Under the pieces are notes generated by a model. The model ran no database searches. It saw nothing but the letters and a program-made list of their open reading frames with translations, and had not been told where the DNA came from. From Syncephalastrum monosporum B8922 (Eukaryota; Mucoromycota; Mucoromycetes; Mucorales; Syncephalastraceae): 64,000 nt of DNA. This document shows positions 12,201 through 22,729 of the stretch, in pieces (position 1 is the first letter of the stretch; every line of letters begins with the position of its first letter). Both the position numbers and the translations under genes were made by a program. Where the stretch lies: the NCBI GenBank assembly GCA_000697355.1, contig JNEN01000882.1:329104-393103 (forward strand), given 5' to 3'.

Positions 12201-13608
12201 GGAAAATAATTAGAAAAAGGGGAAGGCGCGGAGAAGGGCTGCATTTTGCTTTTTTAAAGATGACTAGCGACCAATGGGAGTTTTATCCGTAAAATGACGA
12301 TCGATGACTCTATTTTGTCAATTCCTTCCTCCTCTTCCCCACCTCCTTCCTCCTGGTGCGGTAGCCCTGCTTCACCGATGCCTCGGAGTATGCTTATCTG
12401 CTTTTCGTCTTTCTTCAACACGCCTATATCATGAAATTGGGAAACGTCCTCAACAAAGTATTCGATATGTCGCACTAGCTTTGTGTTCGACAATTGCCAA
12501 AAGTGCAAGGAAGGGAGTGCTATAAGGTGTTCTTTTGAGATCACTGCTGCTATCTTCACCTTTTTTCTATCATAGGTAGTAGGCGTAGTGGACCGCCTCT
12601 CTCAGGGTCTCTTTCGTCTGCTGTCGCGCCTCAACTTCGACGAAGCTAAAGGTATATTAACCGGTGTCTATCCAATAAGTAAGTAGTAATCCAAACCATC
12701 CAAAACGTCGGCAAAGTCGCCATTTATGAACGCACGCTTATTGCCCCTCAATCCTTACACAAACTTCTTTGTACAACAATGGAGTCGTCATTGACGCGAG
12801 CCATCAACTTCAGGCTAATGAAAACAATCGTACAGCGTCATACCGATGAGAGCATGCTCCTACAATAATCAAAGCACCTGAGCCATATTTCTTTCGTCTT
12901 CCCGCTCTGCAAGCTTTTGAAGCTATCAATAAAAAAAACGCTTATTATAGCCATTCCAGGTATCATCTGAGCGATTTTCTTCGCCTTTTGCAGTCAAAAA
13001 TGAATGGCTTCCTTCAGACCAATAATGATCCATAATGTTCTTCATATATGCAGCATCAGAAAACATGACTTCGCTATCTGGGGCAGTCACTGCAACGAGA
13101 AATGAATCAAGGTTTCGCTCGTCTGCAAACGGCTTGCTACTCTCTACAATGTGTGGAAAACTGGATGACTTAAATGATTCTTGTGCACAATTCTGCATAG
13201 GATCATACGCTGATATTTTCTGGCAATTTGAATAGCATACCATTCACCTGATTCAGTTTATTGGCACCATGCGAAGGAACGCTTGTTTCTAGTGAATGTT
13301 CACGCAGGAGGAGCATTTGTATCACCCGTACGTTGTGTACTCATATACTGCAAGTACGGTGGCTCGTTGCACATGCTAAAGCTCCAATGTTTTGTGAGAA
13401 AGTCCATGCAGCTTCAACATATACTCTGACTCTGAAGCCATGGTCTGTAACAGGTACTACTGGCTAACAATGGATATGAAAGTGGCATTTCATTACACCG
13501 TGAAGAGGACATTATAAATTCGGATCCCGCCACCCTGCTGTACCAGACGAGTTCAATCAAAGCCACGGAGTTTGGTAACCGGGTCTATTCTTCTTTGACA
13601 TTTCAAGC
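12201..13608. other. Intergenic gap with decayed coding fragments
   Basis: No intact gene is supported. It holds the fragment at 12254-12559 (listed separately), a 105-codon minus-strand open stretch at 12926-13243 that I do not recognise, and the promoter of the mL60 gene at its right end. Confidence 0.5.
12254..12559 (-). pseudogene. Possible decayed C-terminal piece of a cation-diffusion-facilitator zinc transporter
   Basis: A 101-codon open stretch contains SLHFWQLSNTKLV followed by FHDIGV. The motif closely resembles the cytosolic tail of CDF/ZnT transporters (HELHIWQLS.TK then H..G.H...IQPE). No membrane segments, start or flanking exons can be found: stops interrupt the sequence upstream (12560-12900). 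A Glu-Gly run (EEGGGEEEEG) follows the motif. I infer a relic; a chance match is possible. Confidence 0.35.
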
Positions 13609-13979
13609 ATGTTTGGAGCATTTCGACCGACGCTTGTTGCGCAGGGCGGTCTGTTGTGGTACGTAGCTCAAGCATAAGCATCTCTAGCCCATGTCTCTGA
13701 CCTCGTTACAGGAAGAACCCTTTTCGCATGTCAGCTACACGCAAGGCCAACGTCCGGAAGCGGTTAAGAGAGGTCGATCAAGTGATCGCTACACTTGCCG
13801 ATTCGGGCGTGCAGTGCAAAGCCCTGGACCAAGCCAAGGCCCTGCCGAAAGAAGCAGAGATGCATCCGCGTGACAAGTACACCGTGTTCAGCGGTACGAG
13901 CCGTGGTCTGCGCAAGTCGCTCCACAAGGTGCCCAAGTTCACAAAGAAGACTCAAAGAACCAGCCCCGAGGGTTTCTAA
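13609..13979 (+). CDS. MRPL31: Mitochondrial large-subunit ribosomal protein mL60 (MRPL31)
   Basis: Two exons, 13609-13658 and 13712-13979, 105 aa. MFGAFRPTLVAQGGLLWKNPFRMS is the family N-terminus, spliced within the Trp codon. The KANVRKRLREVDQVI helix, EMHPRDKYTVF and the C-terminal RTSPEGF also match fungal mL60 in order and spacing. It is a component of the mitoribosome 54S subunit. The 3' end converges on the IMPACT-like gene with only 61 bp between stop codons. Confidence 0.92.
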
Positions 13980-14040
13980 ATATCCCAATAAACCCGTCTC
14001 TCCCATCCTGTCGTTTTTGCATGCATCTCTATCTTCGGTT

Positions 14041-15022
14041 TTATTTCTTGCGTTTTCCTTTGGCAGGTTCGGCAATATGACCACAATCTTCGAGTGCGCT
14101 TCTTGCTGCGTTGTTGATGTCTTTGAATCGGTCAGCCCCCAGCAAAATGCCGCCGTACCAACGACTGACAACAACCATGACATTGCGCACATCCGTAATT
14201 TGCATCATATGCAGTAAGCGGCCTATTCAGTTGACTATAAGTGACGTGCCAGCAGATCAGCATCTGTGCTCACTCACCGCCTGCAGCCGTTTCGCCATCA
14301 TCGTCGTTATCCTGTAGCATCCGGCCATCGGGCATCACAATGCGATATGCCATGATATTGTGCGTCGCCTTGGCAATTTTCTTGTTCTCTAACAGCTTAC
14401 TCATCACCGCTTCGACTTCGTCTGTGCTGGTTACTTGCGCAACATGAGCGACAAAAACAGACTTCCGGTCGACGAGAGGTTCGGGGCTGGAGTAGATGGG
14501 AGGAGCGGGGACAGTCGGCTGCTTGGCGGGAGACTTGCGTTGGTTTTCTTGTTCTTTCAGCGAGGTAGCGGCCATCTTTTCAGCCAACTCTTCTTGGCTA
14601 TCCTGCTGAAGGGAGTCTTCTTCGTCGTCGACGGTGGACGGTGGGATTTCTGCTTCGAGGTAGTCGCGTAACCAGGTGATCCATTCAAACAGGACGACTT
14701 GGCCCGGGGTGAACATGGACTGGAACTCGCGCTCGATAGTCTGGAGCATGTCGTCGTCGACACGGCGTGGACCACAGTAGACGGAGGACACTTGATAGAC
14801 GGGTGGAGACGTGCTGGGGTATGTGGCGGGCAAGAAAACGCGGAGGACCAGCAATCGTGGAGATTTGACTTGCTCCTCTGCTTCCTGGTCGACATTGATC
14901 GTGCACATGTACGCATCAGGCGACTCAGGATCTGCCTGAATGCTCTCAGGTCCATAGATCGCCTCCAGCGCTAAACGCTCCTCCTCCTGTAGTTCTCTGT
15001 TTTCTGTTTCCTGGTCTGACAT
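14041..15022 (-). CDS. YIH1: IMPACT/Yih1-type regulator of the GCN2 pathway
   Basis: Two exons, 15022-14278 and 14222-14041, 308 aa. The N-terminal RWD domain shows LQEEERLALEAIYGPE, the LPATYPSTSPPVY Pro-Tyr strand and a C-terminal WITWLRDYLE helix. A charged, Gln-rich linker follows. The C-terminal UPF0029/Impact domain contains SVFVAHVAQV, TAAGGRLLHMMQ (joined across the intron), NVMVVVSRWYGGI, GADRFKDINNAARKAL. Yih1/IMPACT binds Gcn1 and actin and restrains Gcn2 activation, setting eIF2alpha phosphorylation. Both domains are complete. Confidence 0.95.
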
Positions 15023-15572
15023 CGTGGCTTTTCTCAGGCACGAAATACACCCAGTGCGGAAAAGTCGTACTGTTCGCCTTTCTTACCCACTAGATTAAAA
15101 CTTTGCTTTCAGGCCGAGTGGATAGTGTCTCCCTCTCCAAAATAATAATAAAAAACAACCTCTTTTTTTTCCTTCTAATTTCGAACAAGCCCATAGTGTA
15201 AAGATGGCTCACTCAGTAATTTTCCTATGACAAGGTCAGTTCTGTTTCTATCGACATATGCATACGCTGTGGACTTTGATAGCAAAGTCAGCCAAGGTGC
15301 ACGGGTCACTAGACAGGAGTATTGGGACTCAATGTGCTATTCTTGCATGCATCGCTTGTGTGACTAGACTGATGATAAGATGAATAAAGTGTAAGGCGAC
15401 TGCGGCTGTATGTAGAGTATCTTACACGGCACGCTTTTTTTTTTTTTTTTTTTTGTAGAAGCCAAATTTCCCCCATTGCATCATCATTTTGATTTCCCGC
15501 ATTTGAAGAAAAAGAAGCGACAGAGACAGGCGCGCCGCCAACGCAGCAAATTCTTGGATACAGCACCCAACG
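15023..15572. other. Divergent intergenic region with long T-run
   Basis: Promoter space between the IMPACT-like gene (-) and the Rsc7-PHD gene (+). A homopolymer T-run lies at 15436-15455. No coding potential is seen. Confidence 0.5.
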
Positions 15573-18500
15573 ATGCCTGCACGAGGTAATGAACCCCCCA
15601 TTGTCTCTACCATCCGATTCAGTAAAGGCACCACACCAAAACACAGTGCTTAATCGCCAATGTAGAATCTTACGCAGGTCGCAAACGGCGCGGTCGGCCG
15701 GCACGAAGACGGCAATCGGCACGACTCCATTCTGAAGACAATGACACCACTTCAGCGACCGATCGCGTGGACGACGACGCGGGCTTTACGCCTGAAGAAG
15801 CCAAAGATCCAGAGAGCGATCACGAGGTTGTTCCACGCATTCGTCTCACAAAACGTCCCCGCGGTCGTCCCCCAAAAAGAGCAATTACACCGCTTGAAGA
15901 TCATGACAACAAACGGCGAGCTGACGAAGACACACCTACCACTGAAGTTCCTGCCACCGTCGCTGTGGATGAAGCGGGTGAGAAGAAGATTGATCAAGAT
16001 GGCCATCTGCTTGGAGGTAAAAGTCATGGGAAAAGGGATCTAGCACGGCGAGGCACAAACCAACCGTCGACAATGTCACTGTAGGTCGCGAATTTAGAGT
16101 ACCCACATTCACGATCCCTACACGCGGCAATCAACTGTTTATGTTTGCACTTGAGCCTGCACGCGTGCTGCACTACCGAGACAGCTACTTGCTCTTCCAG
16201 CGGAACCCGACGCTGGAGCGCATACGCCTGACAGAAGAAGAACGGAATAATCTTGTGAAGCGTAAGCTCTTGATCCACTGGTTCCGCAACCGCGACGTCG
16301 CTGTCGTCTCTGCCCGCTCCTGCTTCATGCATTTTGGCGCCAAGATGATCAAGAACGGACGGCGAGTCCTCGACGACTATTACGAGGAGCGCGCACGCCA
16401 AGAAGGCTACACAGAAGACATGCTTGTCAGTGGCGACGAGGATGAAGAAAAGACGGGCCGCCGGACCCTGATCTCGCGCAGCTCTCGCTCAACCGGCTAC
16501 GACCCTCTGACGCCTGTCAACAGTGCGACGTGGATGCACCATGCTGCGCTTGCTGTCCGTGGATTCAACGCACAATTGCATGAACGCCGCAGTGAAAAAG
16601 CCGTCTTCTTTGACATCCACACCAATGTCAATCAGATCGCCAGCGCTACCCAGCCCACCGCGTGTCAATTCGAATGTGTTGACACTTCCAAAGACTTTTC
16701 TGTCGCACCCGTTGACTTTGCTGCGTCGAACTCGGGCCCCACCAGCTTTCGCGGTCTTGGCAAAGATATCTTGGAAGGCACGGTAGATACAAAAGCTGTA
16801 CTTGCCGCGCTTCCAGAGTCAATACGCGAGCAGGCCAAAGACGTCTTGGCTGGAACCCAACCAAAGATTCAATCTTCCGCCAAAGATGACGACAAATATC
16901 CCTTGGCTCTATATGATGGCCAATTTCAGTCATCTTTCCCTGTGTAAGTTGTCTCATTTCATTCTTCATCCAGATGTCTCACATATCTTTCTAGCCATTT
17001 TACTCGGTTTAACCAGCCTAATCCGCGAATCACCGCACCTTCCGCCATACAAGCAACTGTGCAAGCCTATGTTGCTCAACACCAGTATATTAATCAAATG
17101 TACCATGCCATGGGCCAGAATATGGAGCCCTTCATGGATCCCAATGCTCGACCCGCTGCGCCTATGCAAGCCCGATCTTCAGTACATTCGTCACCGCGGC
17201 AAGCAAGGACTCCGCAAGCCCCTGCTATGATGGTGAGTCTTAAAGCAATATCAATGTATATTCGCTCATGTATTGTATTATAGGCACCACCACCACAACC
17301 ACCGCAACCCGCAATTATACAGTCGATCCCTGCCCCTATCCATTGCGGAGCTCCCATGCCAGGCAAACATGTATGCAAGCAAATCGTGTCGGTCCCGGGG
17401 CAACGCTGCCACAATCACTCTCAACAACCCCCCCCACAACAGCCGCCGCCACAAAGTCGGTCAATAAAGCCGACGCCTCCGCCTGCCGGTGTCAAGATGC
17501 CCAGTGTACTTCAGCAGGTAACGGAACTTGGAAAAGTATCATAGGGTCGGCATATGACTGACAGGTTGGACCATCTTATCCACCACAGGCTGGCCTAGGT
17601 GATAACACGTGCGCGGAATGCCACTATTTGAGTGCGCCCTCTGATGTGGCCCCCAAGCCGGAAGTGTACAGCTCCTTCGGGCTCATCAAATGCGCCAAAT
17701 GCACACGGAAATATCACCCGGCATGTGCCCACCTCAAGACACCGCGTCAAGTGGCAGCAGTCGAATCGTACCCGTGGGCCTGTCCAGAGTGCAAGGTCTG
17801 CTGCGTATGCAAGGACGCGGGTGACGAATCCACGCTGCTGATTTGTGATGGCTGCGACCGTGGCTGGCACACGGGATGGTAAGAACAACCAACCAACAAA
17901 GAAAAGGTCGTGACCCATACGCATGAAAATATTCACACCATTTTGTTTTCCCTGCCCACAGCTGCAGCCCCAAGGTGAAGAATGTACCAGAAGGTAAGGC
18001 GAGCAAATACAAGGAAAAGAAAATTAGAGAAAGACTCATGGACTCTGGAATATAGGCAATTGGCTCTGCCCACTTTGTGCTGCGTGCCACAACTGCGATG
18101 CTCGTGGCGATAAGGTCGAATTCCGCCATGCCATCGCTCCCCCGACAGACAAGTGCCGTTATCCGGTCTACTTGGCAACATACGACCAGAAGTGCTATGA
18201 CAATTTCGAAAACGACCGCTTCTGCCCCGTATGTCTCAAGACGTTCAGCGGCGACGAGAATGACGAAGAAGACAATGACATGGTCGCCTGTGACGCGTGT
18301 GACCGGTGGATCCATACTGCTTGTGACGAGACTCTGACACCTGACAAGTACCAAGCACTCTGTGACGACGAGACGGCCAAATACACTTGCCCACTCTGCG
18401 CTGGTAACGTTAAACCTTTGGAGCAGACAAGCGAGGCCGCTTTAGCTCTCAGGGGAAACGGACCTCCTTCTGGGCACTGTATCGGGCTTTTAGGTGGAAA

Positions 18501-18687
18501 GGTAAAGAGAAAGGAAAAAAAAGCATAATGAAAAGGAGTAAGAAGGGGGCCAAAGAACGATCATGGACTCACAGTCGTCTTCATTGATTCATATTAGTTC
18601 CGCACGCGTGGGGTAGTTTTGTACAAGAAGCATAATGTGGGGGTTCCTGAACTCAACGGAGCCGGTGTAGAAGATGTACGGTTGTGA
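15573..18687 (+). CDS. Rsc7/Swp82-type chromatin remodelling subunit fused to PHD fingers (PHF10/SAYP-like)
   Basis: Nine exons (15573-15585, 15678-16016, 16085-16943, 16995-17232, 17284-17517, 17565-17878, 17962-17993, 18056-18501, 18598-18687), an exact 855 codons. The N-terminus has two AT-hook-like cores (RRGRPARRR; RPRGRPPKR). Then comes the Rsc7/Swp82 domain: GREFRVPTFTIP, HYRDSYLLFQRNPTLERI, NSATWMHHAALAVRGFNAQL. A Pro/Gln-rich linker leads to three Cys/His modules: CAEC...KCAKC..KYHPAC...CPEC; CCVCKDAG...CDGCDRGWHTGC...CPLC; and CPVC...CDACDRWIHTAC...CPLC. These read as PHD fingers that bind histone tails. Yeast Rsc7/Npl6 lacks PHD fingers, while metazoan PHF10 pairs a SAY region with two PHDs. 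A place in a SWI/SNF or RSC complex is inferred. Confidence 0.9.
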
Positions 18688-18890
18688 TGAAGATTACTCA
18701 GTAATATATACACTTTTTCCGGAAACGTTTTGCGCATACTCTCTGTAACATTTTGCGCCAAGCACAAGCAATGGTTTGCGAGTTGCTACAAATAAACTTT
18801 GCCCAGTGATCAGAAAAGACGTGGCACGCCACAATTTTATATTTCGCGTATGTCCCGACTGCGGCTCTTATGCTACATGGATGATGCAAA

Positions 18891-19082
18891 CGAGCTGCGG
18901 CCCTACAACTGCATATCAAACTACGTGAAGCGCAATATTGGGTTCAGCAAGATCAAACGGAACCAAAAGATAAGATCGTGAAGAATGTGGGTGGCGGTAG
19001 GCCACCAGGACGACCACCAAAGCTAGTCGAAGAGCACTGGCAGTTCCTGATTGATATGATTGATGAAAAGCCCTCACTTTAG
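18891..19082 (+). pseudogene. Transposase N-terminal fragment (Tc1/mariner-like, HTH region)
   Basis: Reads RAAALQLHIKLREAQYWVQQ, then GGGRPPGRPPKLVEEH and FLIDMIDEKPSL before a stop. A Gly-Arg-Pro linker followed by a helix-turn-helix with IDEKP is typical of DNA-binding regions of Tc1/mariner-like DDE transposases common in Mucoromycota. The catalytic DDE domain is missing, so this is a truncated copy. Confidence 0.6.
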
Positions 19083-19672
19083 AAAACAAATATACGCTTT
19101 AACGGGCGCCTTCCACGGAAATCTTCCTCTTTGTTGAATCTTACCATTGACTTGGAAAGAGATAATTGAGTAGCCTTTTTTTTGGGCGGCATTCCTTGAT
19201 AGGACAGCAAGCTTCATTGTGTCGGTACAAAGCGATCGAATGGCTGTACTGTCGTCCCTAGGCTTCACTTCACCATAGCCCAAGGACGGACCTAACTTGA
19301 GCTGGACGACAGTGAACACGATGGCGTCAGGTCGTATTTGAGGCATCATTTCCTCCATTTTGTTTGGCCAGCGCAAACAGAACTTTCTTGGTGACATCCG
19401 CAGGTATTGGTGTAAGCAAGGGATTATAGATCCGTGTTTACTAATTGACCTCGCCAAACTTCTCCTGGTCCGCGATAGGGTTTTGTGGCATATTGATGAG
19501 CCTATAAGTGCAGAGCGAGAATAAAACGGAAAGATAAGTGAGCCGATGTAGCTCTAACAAATGTCATACACAAAACTTACATATCAGCAATGCCTTCTAT
19601 TACCTTTGCCCGTAAGTCGTCCATGATTGAGGCCAGGGTCAAAAGTTGAAGTTTGGCTTGCTTTCGGCTCAT
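19074..19672 (-). pseudogene. Relic of a repetitive Mucoromycota hypothetical gene family
   Basis: Minus-strand coding-like text begins MSRKQAKLQLLTLASIMDDL, shows a plausible intron (donor near 19600, acceptor near 19500), then a stop, and a second open piece with DAIVFTVVQLKLGPSLGYGE and TMKLAVLSRNA. The GxGEVK and DTxKLAVLS pattern is one I associate with a highly copied uncharacterised family in Mucorales. No complete gene can be assembled. Confidence 0.4.
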
Positions 19673-19944
19673 GGTTTTCGCGTCGATGGCAGAAACAACG
19701 TCAACAATGATATGAAATCGGTTGGGGTAAATTCAGACCAAGGGGTTGGCACTTTGTCAAGTAACATTTTTGTCCATTGTGATATCGCTTCACCGAGAGG
19801 CTTCCGGCCAAACACTGCCATTTTTGCATCGCTGCGTTGCTCTGGAGCCAAAGAAAAAGGAGCGTTGGCCAAGGCTTAGATTTCTTGGACATTGGGTTCT
19901 AACGGACAAGGTTTTCAAATGCTCTCTGCCATGCACTGATACTG

Positions 19945-20465
19945 CAATCTGCTTAAATACTCCAGAGTCGAGGGATCCGACCCATATTTGGCCCCGCCTA
20001 AATTCTGGTGATTCGCGCTCTGGCAGGGACCCACACCATAGTCTTCAAGCTCAACGTCTCGTAAACACCGGTTTTTGACTTGAGCATAGTAAAATCAGCC
20101 TTGTGCATATTTTCCAGGTACTTTCACAATGGTTCGGCCAAGTGGTGGCAACAATGCAGATGATCTCGTCATGCGCGATGAGCAATGTTGAAGATCGCGA
20201 GAGGTTAACTTGAGATGGCAATGATGGGCAACGAGTTGAGTACGGTTCGATAGCTTGATATCGCCTTTATTCGTGTGTGTGAAAAAAACAAGCGAAAAAA
20301 GGGGGTTGTTTTGGAGATGAACCATGGAGGCATGGTTGGGCTTGCTGGACAAGTGAAAAAACTATAAATTTATCCTGCCCACCCAAAAAATCTCGAGTCA
20401 CCAGAAATTAGGCTGGGCCAAATCTGGGGTTCGGCTCTCTTGACTCTGGAGTGCTTAATGGATTG
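19945..20465. repeat. Inverted repeat pair bounding about 520 bp
   Basis: The plus strand near 19951-20020 contains ACTCCAGAGTCGAGGGA, TTTGGCCCCGCCTAA and TTCTGGTGATTCG. The reverse complement of 20390-20460 contains CACTCCAGAGTCAAGAG, TTTGGCCCAGCCTAA and TTCTGGTGACTCG in the same order and spacing. Arms are about 65-70 bp and imperfect, pointing inward. It looks like the ends of a non-autonomous element or two copies of one repeat in opposite orientation. Confidence 0.6.
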
Positions 20466-21646
20466 TGTCGCAAATTCGTCTTGAAGTCGACTTGCTCTTC
20501 TGGTATATGAGACTCCAAAATTACATTGTAACGTGAAAGGCAATGCTGGCGGTCATAGTGCTTGAACGTGCTCGCAAAGGTTTGGAGAGACAGGTTGGCT
20601 ACATTGTCGAGGCACCATTGGACATCAGCTTTAACGCGTGCTCGCTTTCTGGTTGATGTCGATAATGATATCCTGTGCCTAACTTTGCTTTCTTTGCCGT
20701 GTTCTTTCTGTTCCCGAGTCTTTATCCATTGATAAAGCAAAGAAAATAGTGATCTCCCAGCACCAATCATTTGCCAGCAACCAGCAAGCAAGCATGACTG
20801 TTTAGAATATTTATTGTTTTCCTGTATATCTGTTCACCTTTTGTCACCATTGTTTTCATCTTTTGTAAAGGCATTGAGATGCTCGAGTCAGTAGGCTGTG
20901 CATTTGACCAGTTGAACCTCTCTTGACACCAACCCTCGAGGCTGTATCACAAAAGCAGCCTTCTGGAATTGGGTTCTCTTCCTTTACAAAGGGTGTATTT
21001 TGGAGTTTTGTTCGTAATATAACATTTATTTTTTACATAGAGTGGCACGAATACATGCTCAACACCAGTAACAACGACGACAGTGCAAATGGGGCATCTT
21101 TACTGCAAACGTTTCCGGAGGTGAAGAAGACAAGCAACCACATGTGGATATAGAGTTAACTGGACTGTATGCAACATAGGCAGAGGTCCCCGCAGCGATT
21201 GTAGTAGTCGTGTAATTCCAGAAGTTCAGAATGAAACCCTTTGGCACAAACACAATAGATGAAAAGCTTGAATATTTATCTAGCTCTTGGACGAGCACTC
21301 CCATCACTTTGAATCCTATAATAGAAATATAATGCTTTGGTAATCGCTGCATTGGCAATGATACCCCTAAAATGCTCTTGCGCGTTTTGCGCTTTGGTCC
21401 TGCGTAATACATTGGCCATGAAACAACGGACAATTGGAAAAAGAAAAAGTTGCTCCTGGAAAGAGTGTACAAAAATAAAATTGAGAAAGAGAGGCGACCT
21501 CGTGATCATGCAGATGATGATAAAGATGATTCAATGCTGGAAACGGGGCAAAGATAAAATTCCTGCGGCCTGCCTTTCTATTTTCCTTTACGTTTTTCTC
21601 CTTTTAAACCAACACCAAACTACACTCCAGCCCACAACAGTCCACT

Positions 21647-22402
21647 ATGCTCTCTGTCGCTTTTGCCGAAACCATCCGATCGGACACGACGACAACTGCG
21701 GCGTCGTGTGCTGCTGAGGATAGTTGTCCGGTGCAGCTCAAGGACGAGAACGAGTTTCCTTCGCTGCAGCAGGCCAACGCGGTGGACGAAGGATGGCACT
21801 TTGTGCAAGACGACAAGGCAGAAGAGGATTCCGAACACGGCGAGCAAGAGGTCATGATCACCCAGGAAGATGTCGAAGGTGAACAAGACTGGCAGAGTGT
21901 TGTCCTCAAGTCGTCAGAGAACGAGGACAAGAAGAAGAGATATGCGGATATCGTTGCGGCTGCTTCTGGCCCCCATTCTCCGATCATCATGACGCATAAT
22001 ACTGGACCTCCTTTAAAGTCAATGTCGTCATCGCCAGCCATGACACAGCGCCGCGTGCGAAGCGTCAGCGCAGATGATGATGATCAGTTCCTGGGCGACG
22101 AGCTACGTGCGCAGTACAAGTCCTCGAGCTGGCGCCGCCGACGCACGCCCTTTGCAATGGATCGTCGGGTGACCATGAACCTGCGACGCACGGTCACTTC
22201 CGATGACACCACCGACCCTTATCTCCAGCACCCCTCGTATTCTGCAGTGACTGCGGCTGCTACTGCTGGTGGCCATTCTAAATCCCATAGCAAACCCGCC
22301 GTATGCAAGCCCCCGCGTCGCCGTTATCGTTCGTCCACGACCGCCCTGATGGAAGGGGATAGATGGATGCCGATTGGCAAGTGGGCTAAAGCACTGCCTT
22401 AA
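21647..22402 (+). CDS. Uncharacterised basic/acidic low-complexity protein
   Basis: Intronless, 251 aa from an ATG at 21647. I do not recognise it. The N-terminal third is acidic (ENEFPSLQQ, DEGWHFVQDD, EVMITQEDVEGEQDWQSV), the middle has KKKRYADIVAA and a Ser-rich stretch, and the C-terminal half is very basic (SSWRRRRTPF, RRVTMNLRRTV, PPRRRYRSST). It ends DRWMPIGKWAKALP. There is no signal peptide or membrane segment. The split charge pattern and short conserved-looking motifs suggest a disordered adaptor or regulatory protein. The 3' end converges on the ASH-repeat gene with 327 bp between stops, including a GT microsatellite. Confidence 0.65.
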   Translation: MLSVAFAETIRSDTTTTAASCAAEDSCPVQLKDENEFPSLQQANAVDEGWHFVQDDKAEEDSEHGEQEVMITQEDVEGEQDWQSVVLKSSENEDKKKRYADIVAAASGPHSPIIMTHNTGPPLKSMSSSPAMTQRRVRSVSADDDDQFLGDELRAQYKSSSWRRRRTPFAMDRRVTMNLRRTVTSDDTTDPYLQHPSYSAVTAAATAGGHSKSHSKPAVCKPPRRRYRSSTTALMEGDRWMPIGKWAKALP

Positions 22403-22729
22403 ATGATACACGCACCCACCCACACATGCCCTTCCTTGTCTTCGTTACCCTATTACCCTATTCTAACCTACCCTACTCTTAAACTCTCCCCTCAGTACAT
22501 AAAACAATACAATCTTTCAACCCGGGTGACAGCGAGATTAGACCAGCGGGACGAAAGTGGTACTCTGCGCTAGGGAGATGGATATAGTATGTACACAAAA
22601 TAGGCAAATCTGCGGTGCACGAGTAATATTAATTTGCGTGTCTGATATGAGTGTGTGTGTGTGTGTGTGCGTAAGTGAGGTGTGTGAGTATGTGTGGTGC
22701 GTGTGTGCTTTATATACAATTATTTTCTT
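22403..22729. other. Convergent 3' intergenic with GT microsatellite
   Basis: Between two converging stop codons. A GT dinucleotide run lies at 22650-22670. No gene is seen. Confidence 0.6.

Larger units (their letters stand above)
18688..21646. other. Repeat island with decayed mobile and repeat-family genes
   Basis: A stretch of nearly 3 kb without an intact gene. It contains a transposase N-terminal relic (18891-19082), relics of a repetitive hypothetical gene family (19074-19672), an inverted repeat pair (19945-20465) and unrecognised minus-strand open stretches at 20408-20791 and 21059-21472. Confidence 0.6.

Noticed and set aside
22440..22480. Telomere-like TTACCCTATTACCC text
   Set aside because: Only about two irregular units, inside a short convergent 3' region; not an interstitial telomere array.
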